DNA of 64,000 bases from G963666895 sp963666895 (GTDB taxonomy: Bacteria; Desulfobacterota; Desulfovibrionia; Desulfovibrionales; Desulfovibrionaceae), in the NCBI GenBank assembly GCA_963666895.2, contig CAXXNS010000015.1:62001-126000 (forward strand), given 5' to 3'. The notes beneath the pieces are model-generated. The model was not told where the DNA came from. It saw only the letters and a list, made by a program, of their open reading frames with translations, and did not search any database. A program made the translations under genes and the position numbers. Below are positions 1-8,595 of the stretch, piece by piece (position 1 is the stretch's first letter; the number at the start of each line of letters is the position of its first letter).

Positions 1-266
1 AGGCAGTGGGCAAGGGCGCCCAGACCGGGATCGTGGAGGTCCTGCTCATGGCCGCCTTCATCTCCATCAACCTGGGCATCCTGAACCTCTTTCCCATCCC
101 GGTTCTGGACGGCGGGCACATCCTGTTCTTTAGCTTCGAGGCCGTCACCGGGCGGAAGGTGAACGAGGCCGTGCGCAAGGCGGCCACCTACGCGGGCATC
201 GTCCTGCTGCTCGGCCTCATGCTCCTGGCCTTCTACAATGACATCGAGCGGCTCCTGCTTACCTGA
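1..266 (+). CDS. rseP: RseP site-2 protease, C-terminal fragment
   Basis: This is the last 87 or so codons of an intramembrane zinc metalloprotease; the 5' part lies before the window. RseP cleaves membrane-anchored anti-sigma factors inside the inner membrane. The fragment shows the family's second metal-binding motif in the context NLFPIPVLDGGH, where the Asp of LDG is a zinc ligand. A final hydrophobic helix follows (IVLLLGLMLLAF) with a short charged tail. The catalytic HExxH motif and PDZ domain are off-window. The stop overlaps the likely start of tsaB by 29 bases, so the two genes are probably co-transcribed. Confidence 0.88.
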   Translation, partial: AVGKGAQTGIVEVLLMAAFISINLGILNLFPIPVLDGGHILFFSFEAVTGRKVNEAVRKAATYAGIVLLLGLMLLAFYNDIERLLLT

Positions 267-1032
267 CCTGACATTGGCCGTGAACACGGCCGAGGAGGTC
301 CTGCAGCTGGTCCTGGGCGAGCCCGGGGACAGCGGGCCGCGCCTGTTGGCGGCCCGGGAGTGGGAAGCGGCCGGGCGGTTCGCCGAGGTGCTCATGCCCG
401 GGCTGGCCGACCTGCTCAAGGGCCAGGGCCTGTCCCCGGCCCACATCACGCGCATCGCCTGCGTGCGCGGACCGGGCTCGTTCACCGGCCTGCGCATCGG
501 CCTGGCCTCGGTCGCCGGACTGGCGGCCGGTCTGGACATTCCCACAACCGGGCTGGACCACCTGACCCTGCTGGCCAAACAGGCCGCCCCGAATCTCAAC
601 GGCACCCTGGGGGTGGCGGTGCATGGCCGCACCCGGCAGGTGGCCTTTCAGGCGTTTTCCTGTCCCGATGCCGCGCCCCTGGGCCCGGTCCAAAGCCTGC
701 GCCTGGAGCAGGTGGCCGAGGCCGTGCATGAGCTGCCCGGGCCGGTGCGGCTGCTGGGCACGGGGCTCAAACGCAACCCGGACTTCTTCGCGGACCTGGC
801 CGAATCCCTGGGCCAGAAAGAGCCCGCCCTGCTCGGCCCGGAGTCTGAACGCTACACCCCCGAGACCCTGCTGGAAGCGGCCTTTGAGGCCGAGTATTCC
901 CTTGAGCCCGTCGAGCCCGCCTATCTGCGGCCCTCGGACGCCGAGGAGAACCTGGAGGCCATCGCCAAGGCCCGGGGCCTGGACCCGGACCAGGCCCGCG
1001 AGATGCTGGACAAGGCCCGGGAGGGATCGTGA
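238..1032 (+). CDS. tsaB: tRNA threonylcarbamoyladenosine biosynthesis protein TsaB
   Basis: TsaB is the inactive ASKHA-fold partner of TsaD, needed to make t6A37 in ANN-decoding tRNAs in the cytoplasm. The protein shows the family motif GPGSFTGLRIGLASVAGL near residues 80-97 and the N-terminal strand LTLAVNTAE. The 264-aa frame is a little longer than usual TsaB. The first 11-13 residues (MTSSGSCLPDL) do not look like the family, so a TTG at 274 or GTG at 280 may be the true start; either would remove the overlap with rseP. The 3' end shares a GTGA overlap with the next gene. Confidence 0.88.
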   Translation: MTSSGSCLPDLTLAVNTAEEVLQLVLGEPGDSGPRLLAAREWEAAGRFAEVLMPGLADLLKGQGLSPAHITRIACVRGPGSFTGLRIGLASVAGLAAGLDIPTTGLDHLTLLAKQAAPNLNGTLGVAVHGRTRQVAFQAFSCPDAAPLGPVQSLRLEQVAEAVHELPGPVRLLGTGLKRNPDFFADLAESLGQKEPALLGPESERYTPETLLEAAFEAEYSLEPVEPAYLRPSDAEENLEAIAKARGLDPDQAREMLDKAREGS

Positions 1033-2606
1033 GCACCCGGCCCGTGAACCCCGTGCTCCTGGAAATCTTCAAGAACCGCTTCTCCGGCGTGGCCGAGGAG
1101 ATGGGCGTCACCCTGACCCAGACCGCGTTCTCGCCCAACATCAAGGAGCGGCGCGACCTGTCCTGCGCCGTGTTCGACGCCAAGGGCCGCATGGTGGCCC
1201 AGGCCGCGCACATCCCGGTCCACCTGGGCTCCATGCCCTTGTCCGTGCAGGCGGCCATCGACCATTTGCACCTGGACCCCGGGGACATGGCCATGCTCAA
1301 CGACCCCTTTGCGGGCGGCACCCACCTGCCGGACATCACCGTGGTCGCCCCGGTGTTCGCGCCCGGGCACCGCAAGCCGGACTTCTACGTGGCCAACCGC
1401 GCCCACCACGCGGACGTAGGCGGCATGAGTTCCGGGTCCATGCCCCTGTCCACCTCGCTGTTTCAGGAGGGGTTGGTCATCCCGCCGGTGAAGATCATGC
1501 GCCGCGGCGAGATCGACGCCACGGCCATGGACCTGATCCTGGCCAACGTGCGCACCCCGGCCGAGCGCAAGGGCGACTTCGCGGCCCAGTTCATGGCCAA
1601 CACCATCGGCGTGCGCCGCATGGTCGAGCTCATGGAGCGCTCCGGCCGAGACCAGGCCCTGGAGTACGCCGCCGCCCTCATGGACTACGCCGAGGCCATG
1701 GTGCGCGCGGCCATCGCGGAGCTGCCCGACGGCTCGTATCATTTCGAGGACCGGCTCGACTCGGACGGCGCGGGCCGCACCGACATCCCCATCCGCCTGG
1801 ACCTGACCCTCCGGGGCGACAGCGCCCGGCTGGACTTCACCAAATCCGCGGACCAGACCGAGGGCAGCGTCAACGCGGTCCGGGCCATCACCCTGTCGGC
1901 CGCGCTCTACGTGTTCCGCTGTCTGGTGGACCGCTCGACCCCGGCCAACGATGGCTGTCTGCGGCCCCTGGCGGTGATCACCCGGCCCGGCTCGGTGGTG
2001 GACGCCCTGTTCCCGGCCGCGGTGGCCGGGGGCAACGTGGAAACCTCCCAGCGCATCGTGGACGTGATCCTGGGCGCCCTGGCCCAGGCCGCGCCGGATC
2101 GTATTCCGGCCGCCAGCCAGGGGACCATGAACAACATGGCCATGGGCGGGACTGATCCCGCATTCGCCTACTACGAAACCCTGGCCGGGGGCATGGGGGC
2201 CGGGCCCTGGGGATCCGGGGAGTCGGCCGTGCACTCGCACATGACCAACACCCTGAACACGCCCGTGGAGGCCCTGGAATACGCCTATCCTTTGCGCGTG
2301 ACCCGCTTCGGCGTAGCCAGGGAAGGCGGCGCGGGCCAGGGCGGCAAAGGCCGCCACAAGGGCGGAAACGGGCTGGTGCGCGAAATCGAAGCCCTGGCCC
2401 GGTGCGAGGTCACCGTGCTCTCGGAACGGCGCGCACGCGGCCCCTGGGGCCTGTCAGGCGGCCAGCCAGGCGGCCCCGGCCTGAACGAGCTGATCCGGGA
2501 CGGCCAGACCGAACCCATGCCCGACAAGTTCCACGCCACCCTTGAGCCCGGCCAGCGCATCCGCGTCACCACTCCGGGCGGCGGCGGCTGGGGCGAGGAA
2601 GAATAA
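1029..2606 (+). CDS. Hydantoinase B/oxoprolinase family protein (HyuB-like)
   Basis: This 525-aa protein belongs to the HyuB family, the B subunit of ATP-dependent hydantoinases/5-oxoprolinases and related carboxylases. The N-terminal FKNRFSGVAEEMGVTLTQTA, the Asn-rich middle (NNMAMGG), and the C-terminal GGGGWG are typical. Start is GTG at 1029, overlapping the tsaB stop as GTGA. No HyuA-type ATPase subunit is visible downstream, where a terminator and the convergent dnaA follow. The partner must be elsewhere or absent, so the substrate cannot be given. Translational coupling to tsaB is unusual. Confidence 0.85.
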   Translation: MSTRPVNPVLLEIFKNRFSGVAEEMGVTLTQTAFSPNIKERRDLSCAVFDAKGRMVAQAAHIPVHLGSMPLSVQAAIDHLHLDPGDMAMLNDPFAGGTHLPDITVVAPVFAPGHRKPDFYVANRAHHADVGGMSSGSMPLSTSLFQEGLVIPPVKIMRRGEIDATAMDLILANVRTPAERKGDFAAQFMANTIGVRRMVELMERSGRDQALEYAAALMDYAEAMVRAAIAELPDGSYHFEDRLDSDGAGRTDIPIRLDLTLRGDSARLDFTKSADQTEGSVNAVRAITLSAALYVFRCLVDRSTPANDGCLRPLAVITRPGSVVDALFPAAVAGGNVETSQRIVDVILGALAQAAPDRIPAASQGTMNNMAMGGTDPAFAYYETLAGGMGAGPWGSGESAVHSHMTNTLNTPVEALEYAYPLRVTRFGVAREGGAGQGGKGRHKGGNGLVREIEALARCEVTVLSERRARGPWGLSGGQPGGPGLNELIRDGQTEPMPDKFHATLEPGQRIRVTTPGGGGWGEEE

Positions 2607-2615
2607 AAAACAAAG

Positions 2616-2645
2616 AGGCCCCGTGGTTTCCCACGAGGCCTTTTT
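2616..2645. terminator. Rho-independent terminator between convergent hyuB-like gene and dnaA
   Basis: An inverted repeat (AGGCC-CCGTGG / CCACG-AGGCCT, around 2616-2641) is followed on the + strand by TTTTTG. On the minus strand it is preceded by an A-rich run that becomes T-rich, so it could serve both convergent genes. Confidence 0.75.
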
Positions 2646-2698
2646 GTTGAGGCAAACCGGGGGTCCAGGGGACCCGTGGCCCCTTGGCCGCCGGAGGC

Positions 2699-4081
2699 CT
2701 ACGAGGTTAAATTTTCAACCGTCCGCTGCACCTGGCGGCCTAAAGGCGTCTGCTGGGAGACTTCGCGCTCCAGGTTGGTGATGCCCTTGAGCACTGTGGA
2801 ATGCTGGCGGCCGAGGCGCTGGCCGATGGCGGCCAGGGACATATCCGTGTGCCTGCGGGCCAGGAGGAAGGCCGTGTTGCGGGCCAGCACGATCTGCTGC
2901 TTGCGGCTCTTGGAGGCCAGCTCGCGCTCGTTCAGCCCATAGGTCTTGCACACGAAGGCGATGATGCGCTCGAAGTCCGGCTTGGCCTCGGTCTGGTTGT
3001 ACTGGGCCAGCACGTCCCAGGCCAGGTTCTGGTTGACCTTGGCGCCCAGGAGCCGGGCCTTGAGCACCAGGTTGTGCAGGCAGCTCTCCAACTGGCGGAT
3101 GTCCGTGGTGATGCGCTCGGCCAAGAGCTCGGTCACGTCGTCGGGCACGTCCGCGCCCATGCCCCGGGCCTTGGCCGTGACGATGCGGCGGCGGGTCTCG
3201 TAGTCGGGCTTGTCGATGCGGGCCAGAACCCCGGAGCAGAGCCGGGACACCAGCCCGGAGCTCAGCCCCTCCAACTCCTTGGGCAAAAACGAACTGGTGA
3301 AGACCACCTTGCAACCCCGCTCCTGCAAGGCGCGCAGGGTGCCGAGCAGTTCGTCCTGCATCTTCTCCTTGCCCTGGAAGAAATGCACGTCCTCAAGCAG
3401 GAGCACGTCCACGGCCTCGCGAAACCCGGCCTTGAACCGGGTCAGCTCCTTGGCCCGCATGGCCAGCACGAAACGGGTGGCGAACTCCTCGGCAGTCAGG
3501 CAGGCGATGCGCACCTTGTCGCGGTTGGAGGCGTCGCTGAGCTGTTTGCCTATGGAGTGCAAAAGATGGGTCTTGCCCAGGCCGGGCGCGGAGCTCAGGA
3601 ACAGGCGGCCGGACGGCAGGGTGCTGGCGCAGACCCCCCGGCTGGCCGCGAATGCCAGCTCGTTGCTGGGGCCGACCACGAAGTCGTCGAACCGGAACCG
3701 CCAGCGGTAGTTGGTCTGGGTGCCGGGAATCTGCAGGATCGGCAAGCCCATCTGCACCGGGGGCGCGGGCTTGGCCGCCTTGGCCGGGGGCTCGGAGGTG
3801 ATCCGCAGGGCGGGCGCCTTGGCGGGCGCGGGCTTGGCCGCCTTGGGCCGGGTCTCGATCTTGACGCGCACGCCCTGGCCCAGAATCTGGGCCGCGGCTT
3901 CGCGGATCTGGTCCATGACGCGATCGCGCACCCAGGAAGTCACGAACTCGTTGGGAGCCTTGAGCAGCAAGGTTTCCCCACTCACTTCCGCGTCCAGCGG
4001 GGCAATCCAGACGGTATACAGCCCGGAACTGAGGTTTTTCTGCAGGAGATCGAGAATCTCGGACCAGGCGTCTTTGAGCAT
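2699..4081 (-). CDS. dnaA: Chromosomal replication initiator DnaA, divergent form
   Basis: DnaA is the AAA+ ATPase that opens the origin. In a 460-aa product: domain I at about 1-75 (WSEILDLLQKNLSSGLYTVW), an Ala/Pro/Lys linker at about 78-110, the AAA+ core with Walker A GLGKT (167-171), Walker B LLLEDVH (227-233) and the box VII arginine in LVSRL (280), and a domain IV helix-turn-helix with GRQHSTV (424-430). The usual signature there is GRDHTTV, so the DNA-contacting Asp is Gln; the Walker B Asp-Asp is Glu-Asp. The start was placed at the ATG aligning with the family; GTG or ATG codons at 4174 and 4132 would give longer products. No strong Shine-Dalgarno was seen. dnaN does not follow, so this may be a second dnaA copy of the kind known in Desulfovibrio. 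Confidence 0.85.
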   Translation of the reverse strand: MLKDAWSEILDLLQKNLSSGLYTVWIAPLDAEVSGETLLLKAPNEFVTSWVRDRVMDQIREAAAQILGQGVRVKIETRPKAAKPAPAKAPALRITSEPPAKAAKPAPPVQMGLPILQIPGTQTNYRWRFRFDDFVVGPSNELAFAASRGVCASTLPSGRLFLSSAPGLGKTHLLHSIGKQLSDASNRDKVRIACLTAEEFATRFVLAMRAKELTRFKAGFREAVDVLLLEDVHFFQGKEKMQDELLGTLRALQERGCKVVFTSSFLPKELEGLSSGLVSRLCSGVLARIDKPDYETRRRIVTAKARGMGADVPDDVTELLAERITTDIRQLESCLHNLVLKARLLGAKVNQNLAWDVLAQYNQTEAKPDFERIIAFVCKTYGLNERELASKSRKQQIVLARNTAFLLARRHTDMSLAAIGQRLGRQHSTVLKGITNLEREVSQQTPLGRQVQRTVENLTS

Positions 4082-4651
4082 GTCGAGTGGATACGGCGAA
4101 GGAGCGCTTCGAGACAAGAGAAGATACAGCATATGGAGGCCGGAAAAGCGAAAACCTTCTCTACAGCGTAACACTATGTTATTTATGAGTTAAATGGAAA
4201 TCCAGTCGCCCGGGCCTTTGCCGCCCACTCCCAGGTAACGGTTTGGTTACAAGGCTTCCGGCAGGAGACTGTTTTTTGTTCCACAATATGACAAAATTTT
4301 TTCCACAGGGAGAAATCTATCCTAACTCTAGTTTTCTCAGTATTTCGGAAAAAATTGTTTTGGACTTAATTTTTTGTAAACCAAATTCATCTGAATGAAA
4401 TGGTTCGCAACGGCCGCCAAACCGTGCCACGCCCCGCAAATGCCCCTGCCCCCTGGCCTATTGCCCGTCCTATACGGTTCCTTTTCTTGCCTGTTCCAGG
4501 AACTGTGTCAGGCCCGGGAACCCAGGCGGCCCTAAGCCCGGCTACCTGTACGACCAATTAGGAACAAACCAACACGCCGATATCCCGGACAAAATAACGG
4601 GCCTCGCAGGGGAGGCCCGTGTGTCCGTGGTTTTCGGCCCGGGAAAATCCC
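4082..4651. other. 570-bp intergenic region with AT-rich stretch and DnaA-box-like sites
   Basis: No gene was found here. Bases 4260-4410 are strikingly AT-rich for this genome, with runs such as AAAATTTTTT and TTAATTTTTTG. Two same-orientation sites resemble DnaA boxes (TTWTNCACA): TTTTCCACA at 4299-4307 and TGTTCCACA at 4277-4285, 22 bp apart. Two small inverted repeats also occur: GTAAC-N6-GTTAC at 4235-4250 and GTTCCAGGAAC at 4493-4503. The region must hold the dnaA promoter. Origin activity or DnaA autoregulation is an inference. Confidence 0.5.
4597..4621 (-). terminator. Rho-independent terminator after thyX
   Basis: Read on the minus strand, the stem ACGGGCCTCC / GAGGCCCGT is followed by TTATTTTG, about 30 bases after the thyX stop. 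Confidence 0.8.
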
Positions 4652-5380
4652 CTAGCCCGTTTCCAGCCTCGGGTAGCGGCCGCAGGTGAACCGTTCCGAC
4701 TCCGGGCAATAGCCCAGGGACTCGCACTTGGCTCCGGCCGTGGCGAAGACCGCGGGCAGGGCCTCCTTGCACAGGGCCAGCATGCGGTCGGCCAGGGCCC
4801 TGATCTCCCACTGGGCCCGCATGCAGCAGCGCAGATGGAAAAAGTGGATGAGCGCCCGGCAGTTCATGGACACCACGATCTTGGTCTCGGCCGCCTGGGG
4901 CAGCACGAACCGGGCGTCCTCGTTGGCCTTGTCCCCGCGTCCGTGGGCCTCCAGCAGGGCCCGCAAGTCGCCATAGGCGCTCTCCACCTCGGCCATGAAG
5001 GCCTCGAACCGCTCCCTGGCCTCGGGAATGCGGGCGATGGCCGGGGGCAGCACGTAGTCCATGGTGTCGACCACGTAGCGCTGGCTCTGCTGCGAGTAGG
5101 AGGCGATGCGGTGGCGCACCAGCTGGTGCGAGCAGGCCCGGGAGATGCCCTCGATGGCGAAGGTGAAGCTGACGTGCTCCACCGGGCTGTCGTGGCCCGA
5201 CTCCAGCACGTTGGCGATGAAGGCGGCCTGCTTGTCGCGCTCGATCTCCCCGCTGACCAGCCTGGGCCACATGTCGGCCACGTACCCGGCGTGGTAGCAC
5301 TGCCGGAAGGCCGCGTAGATGAGCGACATGGGCTCCGGCGTGTGGGCCAGCAGCCGAACGTCCAGTTCCTTGACGGGCAT
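4652..5380 (-). CDS. thyX: FAD-dependent thymidylate synthase ThyX
   Basis: ThyX makes dTMP from dUMP using methylenetetrahydrofolate and reduced FAD, replacing ThyA. The 242-aa protein carries the ThyX signature RHRIASYSQQSQRY (89-102), which matches RHRxxSxxxxSxR and binds dUMP/FAD. The substrate-side segment HFFHLRCCMRAQWEIR near the C-terminus also fits. The start ATG lies 9 bases after the stop of the HAD/GH65 gene, so it is probably the last gene of that minus-strand transcript, ended by the hairpin at 4597-4621. Confidence 0.95.
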   Translation of the reverse strand: MPVKELDVRLLAHTPEPMSLIYAAFRQCYHAGYVADMWPRLVSGEIERDKQAAFIANVLESGHDSPVEHVSFTFAIEGISRACSHQLVRHRIASYSQQSQRYVVDTMDYVLPPAIARIPEARERFEAFMAEVESAYGDLRALLEAHGRGDKANEDARFVLPQAAETKIVVSMNCRALIHFFHLRCCMRAQWEIRALADRMLALCKEALPAVFATAGAKCESLGYCPESERFTCGRYPRLETG

Positions 5381-5389
5381 GGATTCTCC

Positions 5390-8300
5390 CTATGTGAGCG
5401 GCACGCGCCTGGCGCGGCCGGGTTTGACCTTCACTTCCTTGCCGCGCACGGTCAGCGTATGGGCCTTGTCGCCCTTGCCCTGCACGGTGATGGTCACGGC
5501 CTCGTGGTCCAGGGCCAGGTCGTACCACACTCCCCTGTGCAGAATCTTCAGCCCCATGCTCCGCCAGTGCTCGGGCAGGTGGGGGTCGATGCTCAACCGG
5601 CCGCCGCCCACGTCCACGCCCGCGAAGTAGCGGCGGATGATGTCCAGGCTCCCGGCCATGACCCCGGTGTGGATGCCTTCGGGCGTGGTGCCGCCCTGGG
5701 TGTCCTCCACGTCGCTGACCATGGCCTCCATGAACCAGTCCCAGACCCCGGATTCCGGGAAGTAGCTGGAGATGACCGCGTGCACCACCTTTGAGAGCGT
5801 GGACCCGTGGCTGGTGCGGGGCTCGTAGTAGTCGTAGTTGGCGCGCAGGAACGTGGTCTCGTCGCCCACCTCCACGCCCAGCCGGTGCAGGATCTCCTTC
5901 ACCTCGCCCGGGGGCAGCACGTAGAAGGCCATGAGCGTGTCGGCCTGCTTGGCCACCTTGTAGTGGTCCGGGCTGTCGCCCTCGGCCTTGAGGATGCGGT
6001 CCATGCGGTGGATGTCGCCGTACTTCTCGCGGTAGGCGTCCCAGTCCAGCTCGTCCAGGCCGAAATAGCCCTGGTACTGCTCCATGACGTCGCCCTGCAT
6101 GCTGACGTGCAGGTTGTGGGCGATGTCCTCCCACTTGCTCGTCTCGCCGGGCTTGAGCCCGATCTTCTTGGCCAGGGCCTGGTAGGCCTTGGGGCCCAGG
6201 CTGGATTCCAGCTCCCGGGCCCTATCCAGCAGCCAGGAGACCATGACGTTGGTGTAGGCGTTGTCCGTGATGCCCGGCTCCTTGGACCCCGGCAGGGCCT
6301 CGTGGAACTCGTCCGGGCCCATGACCCCGCTGATGTGAAAGCGCTTGTCCTTGCCCTTCTTGGAGATGGACGCCCAGAACCGGGCGATCTCGAGCATCAT
6401 CTCGGCCCCGTATTTCTTGAGGAAGGCCGTGTCGCCCGTGTCGCGCACGTAGCGCCAGACGTTGAAAAAGACCGCGATGGACACGTGGCGCTGGCGGCGC
6501 GACAGGTCCGGGCCCCAGTCCCCGCTCTTGGGGTTGTAGTGCAGCTCCTGGGTCTCCTCGTCCCCGCCGTCGCAGGTCTGCCAGGGGTACATGGCCCCCT
6601 GGTAGCCGCTCTCCTTGGCGTATTCCCTGGCTCCGTCCAGCCGGTTGTAGCGGTAGAGCAACAGCGCCTTGCTGATGTCCGGGAACTTCAGGTCAAAGAA
6701 GGGCATGATGTACAGCTCGTCCCAGAACACGTGGCCCCTATAGGCCTCGCCGTGCAGGCCGCGGGCGGGCATCCCGGCGTCGATATCCGTGTTGTGGGGC
6801 GAGGCCGTGACCAGCAGATGAAAGGCGTGCAGCCGGGCCGTGCGCTGCACGAACCGGTCGCCTTCGATGCGGATGTCCGCCTTGTCCCAGAGCTTTTCCC
6901 AGGCCTTGGCGTGCGGGTTCTTGAGCTTCTTATAGGAATGGAGCTTGTCCAGCCCGTCCAGGGCCGCCTTGAGCACGGCCTTGCCCGAAGCTTTTCCCCC
7001 CTTCTTGCCTTTAGGGCTCAGGTCCTGGTCCAGGGAGGTATGCACGCTGACCAGCTTTTCCAGGCGCACGGCCTGGCCGACCTCGGCCTGAAGCGCGTAC
7101 TCCATGCCGGCCAGGCCGGGTTCCTTGATTGCCGCGGCCCTGGCCTCGCAGTCCTTGCCCTTGCTGCGCAGCCGGTGTTTGGCGGCCATGACCACCTGGT
7201 ACCTGGAGGCCGTGGTCTGCACGTGCAGATACACCAAGTCCTTCTTGGAACCGGAGGCCACCGGCTCCAGGTGGTGCTGGTTGAGTTGGCGGTAGCGGGG
7301 CACGTTGTCGTTGATGATGTCGCCGTCCATGAGCGACCGCAGGGTGAGCTCGCCCTCCCAGTTGACCGGGGTCAGGGAGAAGGACAGGGCCGCCGCATGC
7401 GGGTCGGCCATGCTGACCAGCATTTCCGTGCGGATGGCGGTCATGCGGCCCAGGAGGTCGCGCACCACCATGGCCCGCCAGGCCGTGCCGCTGCGCATGT
7501 CCAGGCCCTGGTTGTGGGCCAGCAGTTCCAGCTTGGCCGGATCCTGAAACGCCCCCTTGTTGATGCGGAACTCCACCAGCAGCCAGTTGGGGCAATTGAC
7601 CAGATCGTTGTTGTAGATGTCGCGGCCATGGATCTCGGTGGGAATTTTGTTGTACACCCCGGCGACGTAGGTGCCCGGGTAGTGTTCCTCCCCGGCCTTG
7701 AACAAACAGGAGGCCCCGCGCGTGGCCATGTAGCCGTTGCCCACCGTGGTCAGGGTCTCGCGCAGCTTTTCCCGGGTTCCGTCGAAGCTGTGGTAGCGCA
7801 GCAGCCAGCCGTCGCGCTCCATGCCCTTGCCGAACCACTCCTCCAGGTCGGCCAGGTCGATCTCGCCCAGGTCCGTGACCACGAGGTCCGCGCCCGAAGC
7901 CAGGAGCACGTCCCCGGGTTGCTCCCGGGCGATGCCCAGGGTCAGGCCGAAGTTGCCCGCCCGGCCCGCCGCCACCCCGGAGATGGCGTCCTCCACCACC
8001 ACGCAGTCGGCCGGTTCCAGTCCCAGGTCCGCGGCCGCGCTGACGAAGATGTCCGGGTCGGGCTTGCCGGACAGGCCCCGCTTGTGGGAGACCACGCCGT
8101 CCACCCGGGCCTCGAACAGCTTGTCCAGCTTGGCCAGCTTGAGGATAAGCTGGCAGTTGCGCGAGGACGAGGCCACGGCCACGCGCACGCCCTTGGCTTT
8201 GAGCGCCTCCACGAAGGCCACCGAGGTGGCGTACACGTCCGGGCCTTCGCGCTTGAGCACCTTCTGGAAATCCGCGTTCTTGCGGTTGCCCAGGCCGCAG

Positions 8301-8572
8301 ACGGTCTCCGCGTCCGGCCCGTCCTCCAGGTCGCCGAAGGGCAGGTCGATGGACCGCGACTCCAAAAAGCTCTTGACCCCCTGCATGCGCGGCTTGCCGT
8401 CCACGTAGGTCAGGTAGTCCTCGGGTGTGAAGGGGCTGTACGGCGTGCCGTCGCGGTCGGCCACCTTTTTCAGGTACCAGTTGAACATGGACTCCCAGGC
8501 CAGGGAGTGCACGCGCGCGGTGCCGGTGATGACGCCGTCGAGGTCGAAGATCACGCCTCGCAGAGTGGCCAT
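5390..8572 (-). CDS. HAD beta-phosphoglucomutase / GH65 disaccharide phosphorylase fusion
   Basis: This 1060-aa two-domain protein starts with a HAD domain (about 1-245) of the beta-phosphoglucomutase type: nucleophile/acid pair in FDLDGVIT (Asp10, Asp12), SSSRN for motif II and VVEDAISG for motif IV. The rest (about 255-1055) is a glycoside hydrolase family 65 protein of the maltose/trehalose/kojibiose phosphorylase group; the likely catalytic acid is Glu755 in GPDEFHE, followed by NAYTN. GH65 phosphorylases release beta-glucose 1-phosphate, which the HAD domain could convert to glucose 6-phosphate. Some fused homologues act as trehalose hydrolases instead, so the substrate is open. Start MATLRGVIFDLDG fits the family. 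Confidence 0.88.
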   Translation of the reverse strand: MATLRGVIFDLDGVITGTARVHSLAWESMFNWYLKKVADRDGTPYSPFTPEDYLTYVDGKPRMQGVKSFLESRSIDLPFGDLEDGPDAETVCGLGNRKNADFQKVLKREGPDVYATSVAFVEALKAKGVRVAVASSSRNCQLILKLAKLDKLFEARVDGVVSHKRGLSGKPDPDIFVSAAADLGLEPADCVVVEDAISGVAAGRAGNFGLTLGIAREQPGDVLLASGADLVVTDLGEIDLADLEEWFGKGMERDGWLLRYHSFDGTREKLRETLTTVGNGYMATRGASCLFKAGEEHYPGTYVAGVYNKIPTEIHGRDIYNNDLVNCPNWLLVEFRINKGAFQDPAKLELLAHNQGLDMRSGTAWRAMVVRDLLGRMTAIRTEMLVSMADPHAAALSFSLTPVNWEGELTLRSLMDGDIINDNVPRYRQLNQHHLEPVASGSKKDLVYLHVQTTASRYQVVMAAKHRLRSKGKDCEARAAAIKEPGLAGMEYALQAEVGQAVRLEKLVSVHTSLDQDLSPKGKKGGKASGKAVLKAALDGLDKLHSYKKLKNPHAKAWEKLWDKADIRIEGDRFVQRTARLHAFHLLVTASPHNTDIDAGMPARGLHGEAYRGHVFWDELYIMPFFDLKFPDISKALLLYRYNRLDGAREYAKESGYQGAMYPWQTCDGGDEETQELHYNPKSGDWGPDLSRRQRHVSIAVFFNVWRYVRDTGDTAFLKKYGAEMMLEIARFWASISKKGKDKRFHISGVMGPDEFHEALPGSKEPGITDNAYTNVMVSWLLDRARELESSLGPKAYQALAKKIGLKPGETSKWEDIAHNLHVSMQGDVMEQYQGYFGLDELDWDAYREKYGDIHRMDRILKAEGDSPDHYKVAKQADTLMAFYVLPPGEVKEILHRLGVEVGDETTFLRANYDYYEPRTSHGSTLSKVVHAVISSYFPESGVWDWFMEAMVSDVEDTQGGTTPEGIHTGVMAGSLDIIRRYFAGVDVGGGRLSIDPHLPEHWRSMGLKILHRGVWYDLALDHEAVTITVQGKGDKAHTLTVRGKEVKVKPGRARRVPLT

Positions 8573-8595
8573 GGTCGCTCCTTGGGGTTTTCGGT

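Noticed and set aside
4597..4621. Inverted repeat as a mobile-element end
   Set aside because: It is a standard terminator hairpin with a T-run after thyX.
4082..4651. tRNA or small RNA gene in the dnaA-thyX gap
   Set aside because: No cloverleaf, anticodon loop or clear promoter-terminator pair could be seen.
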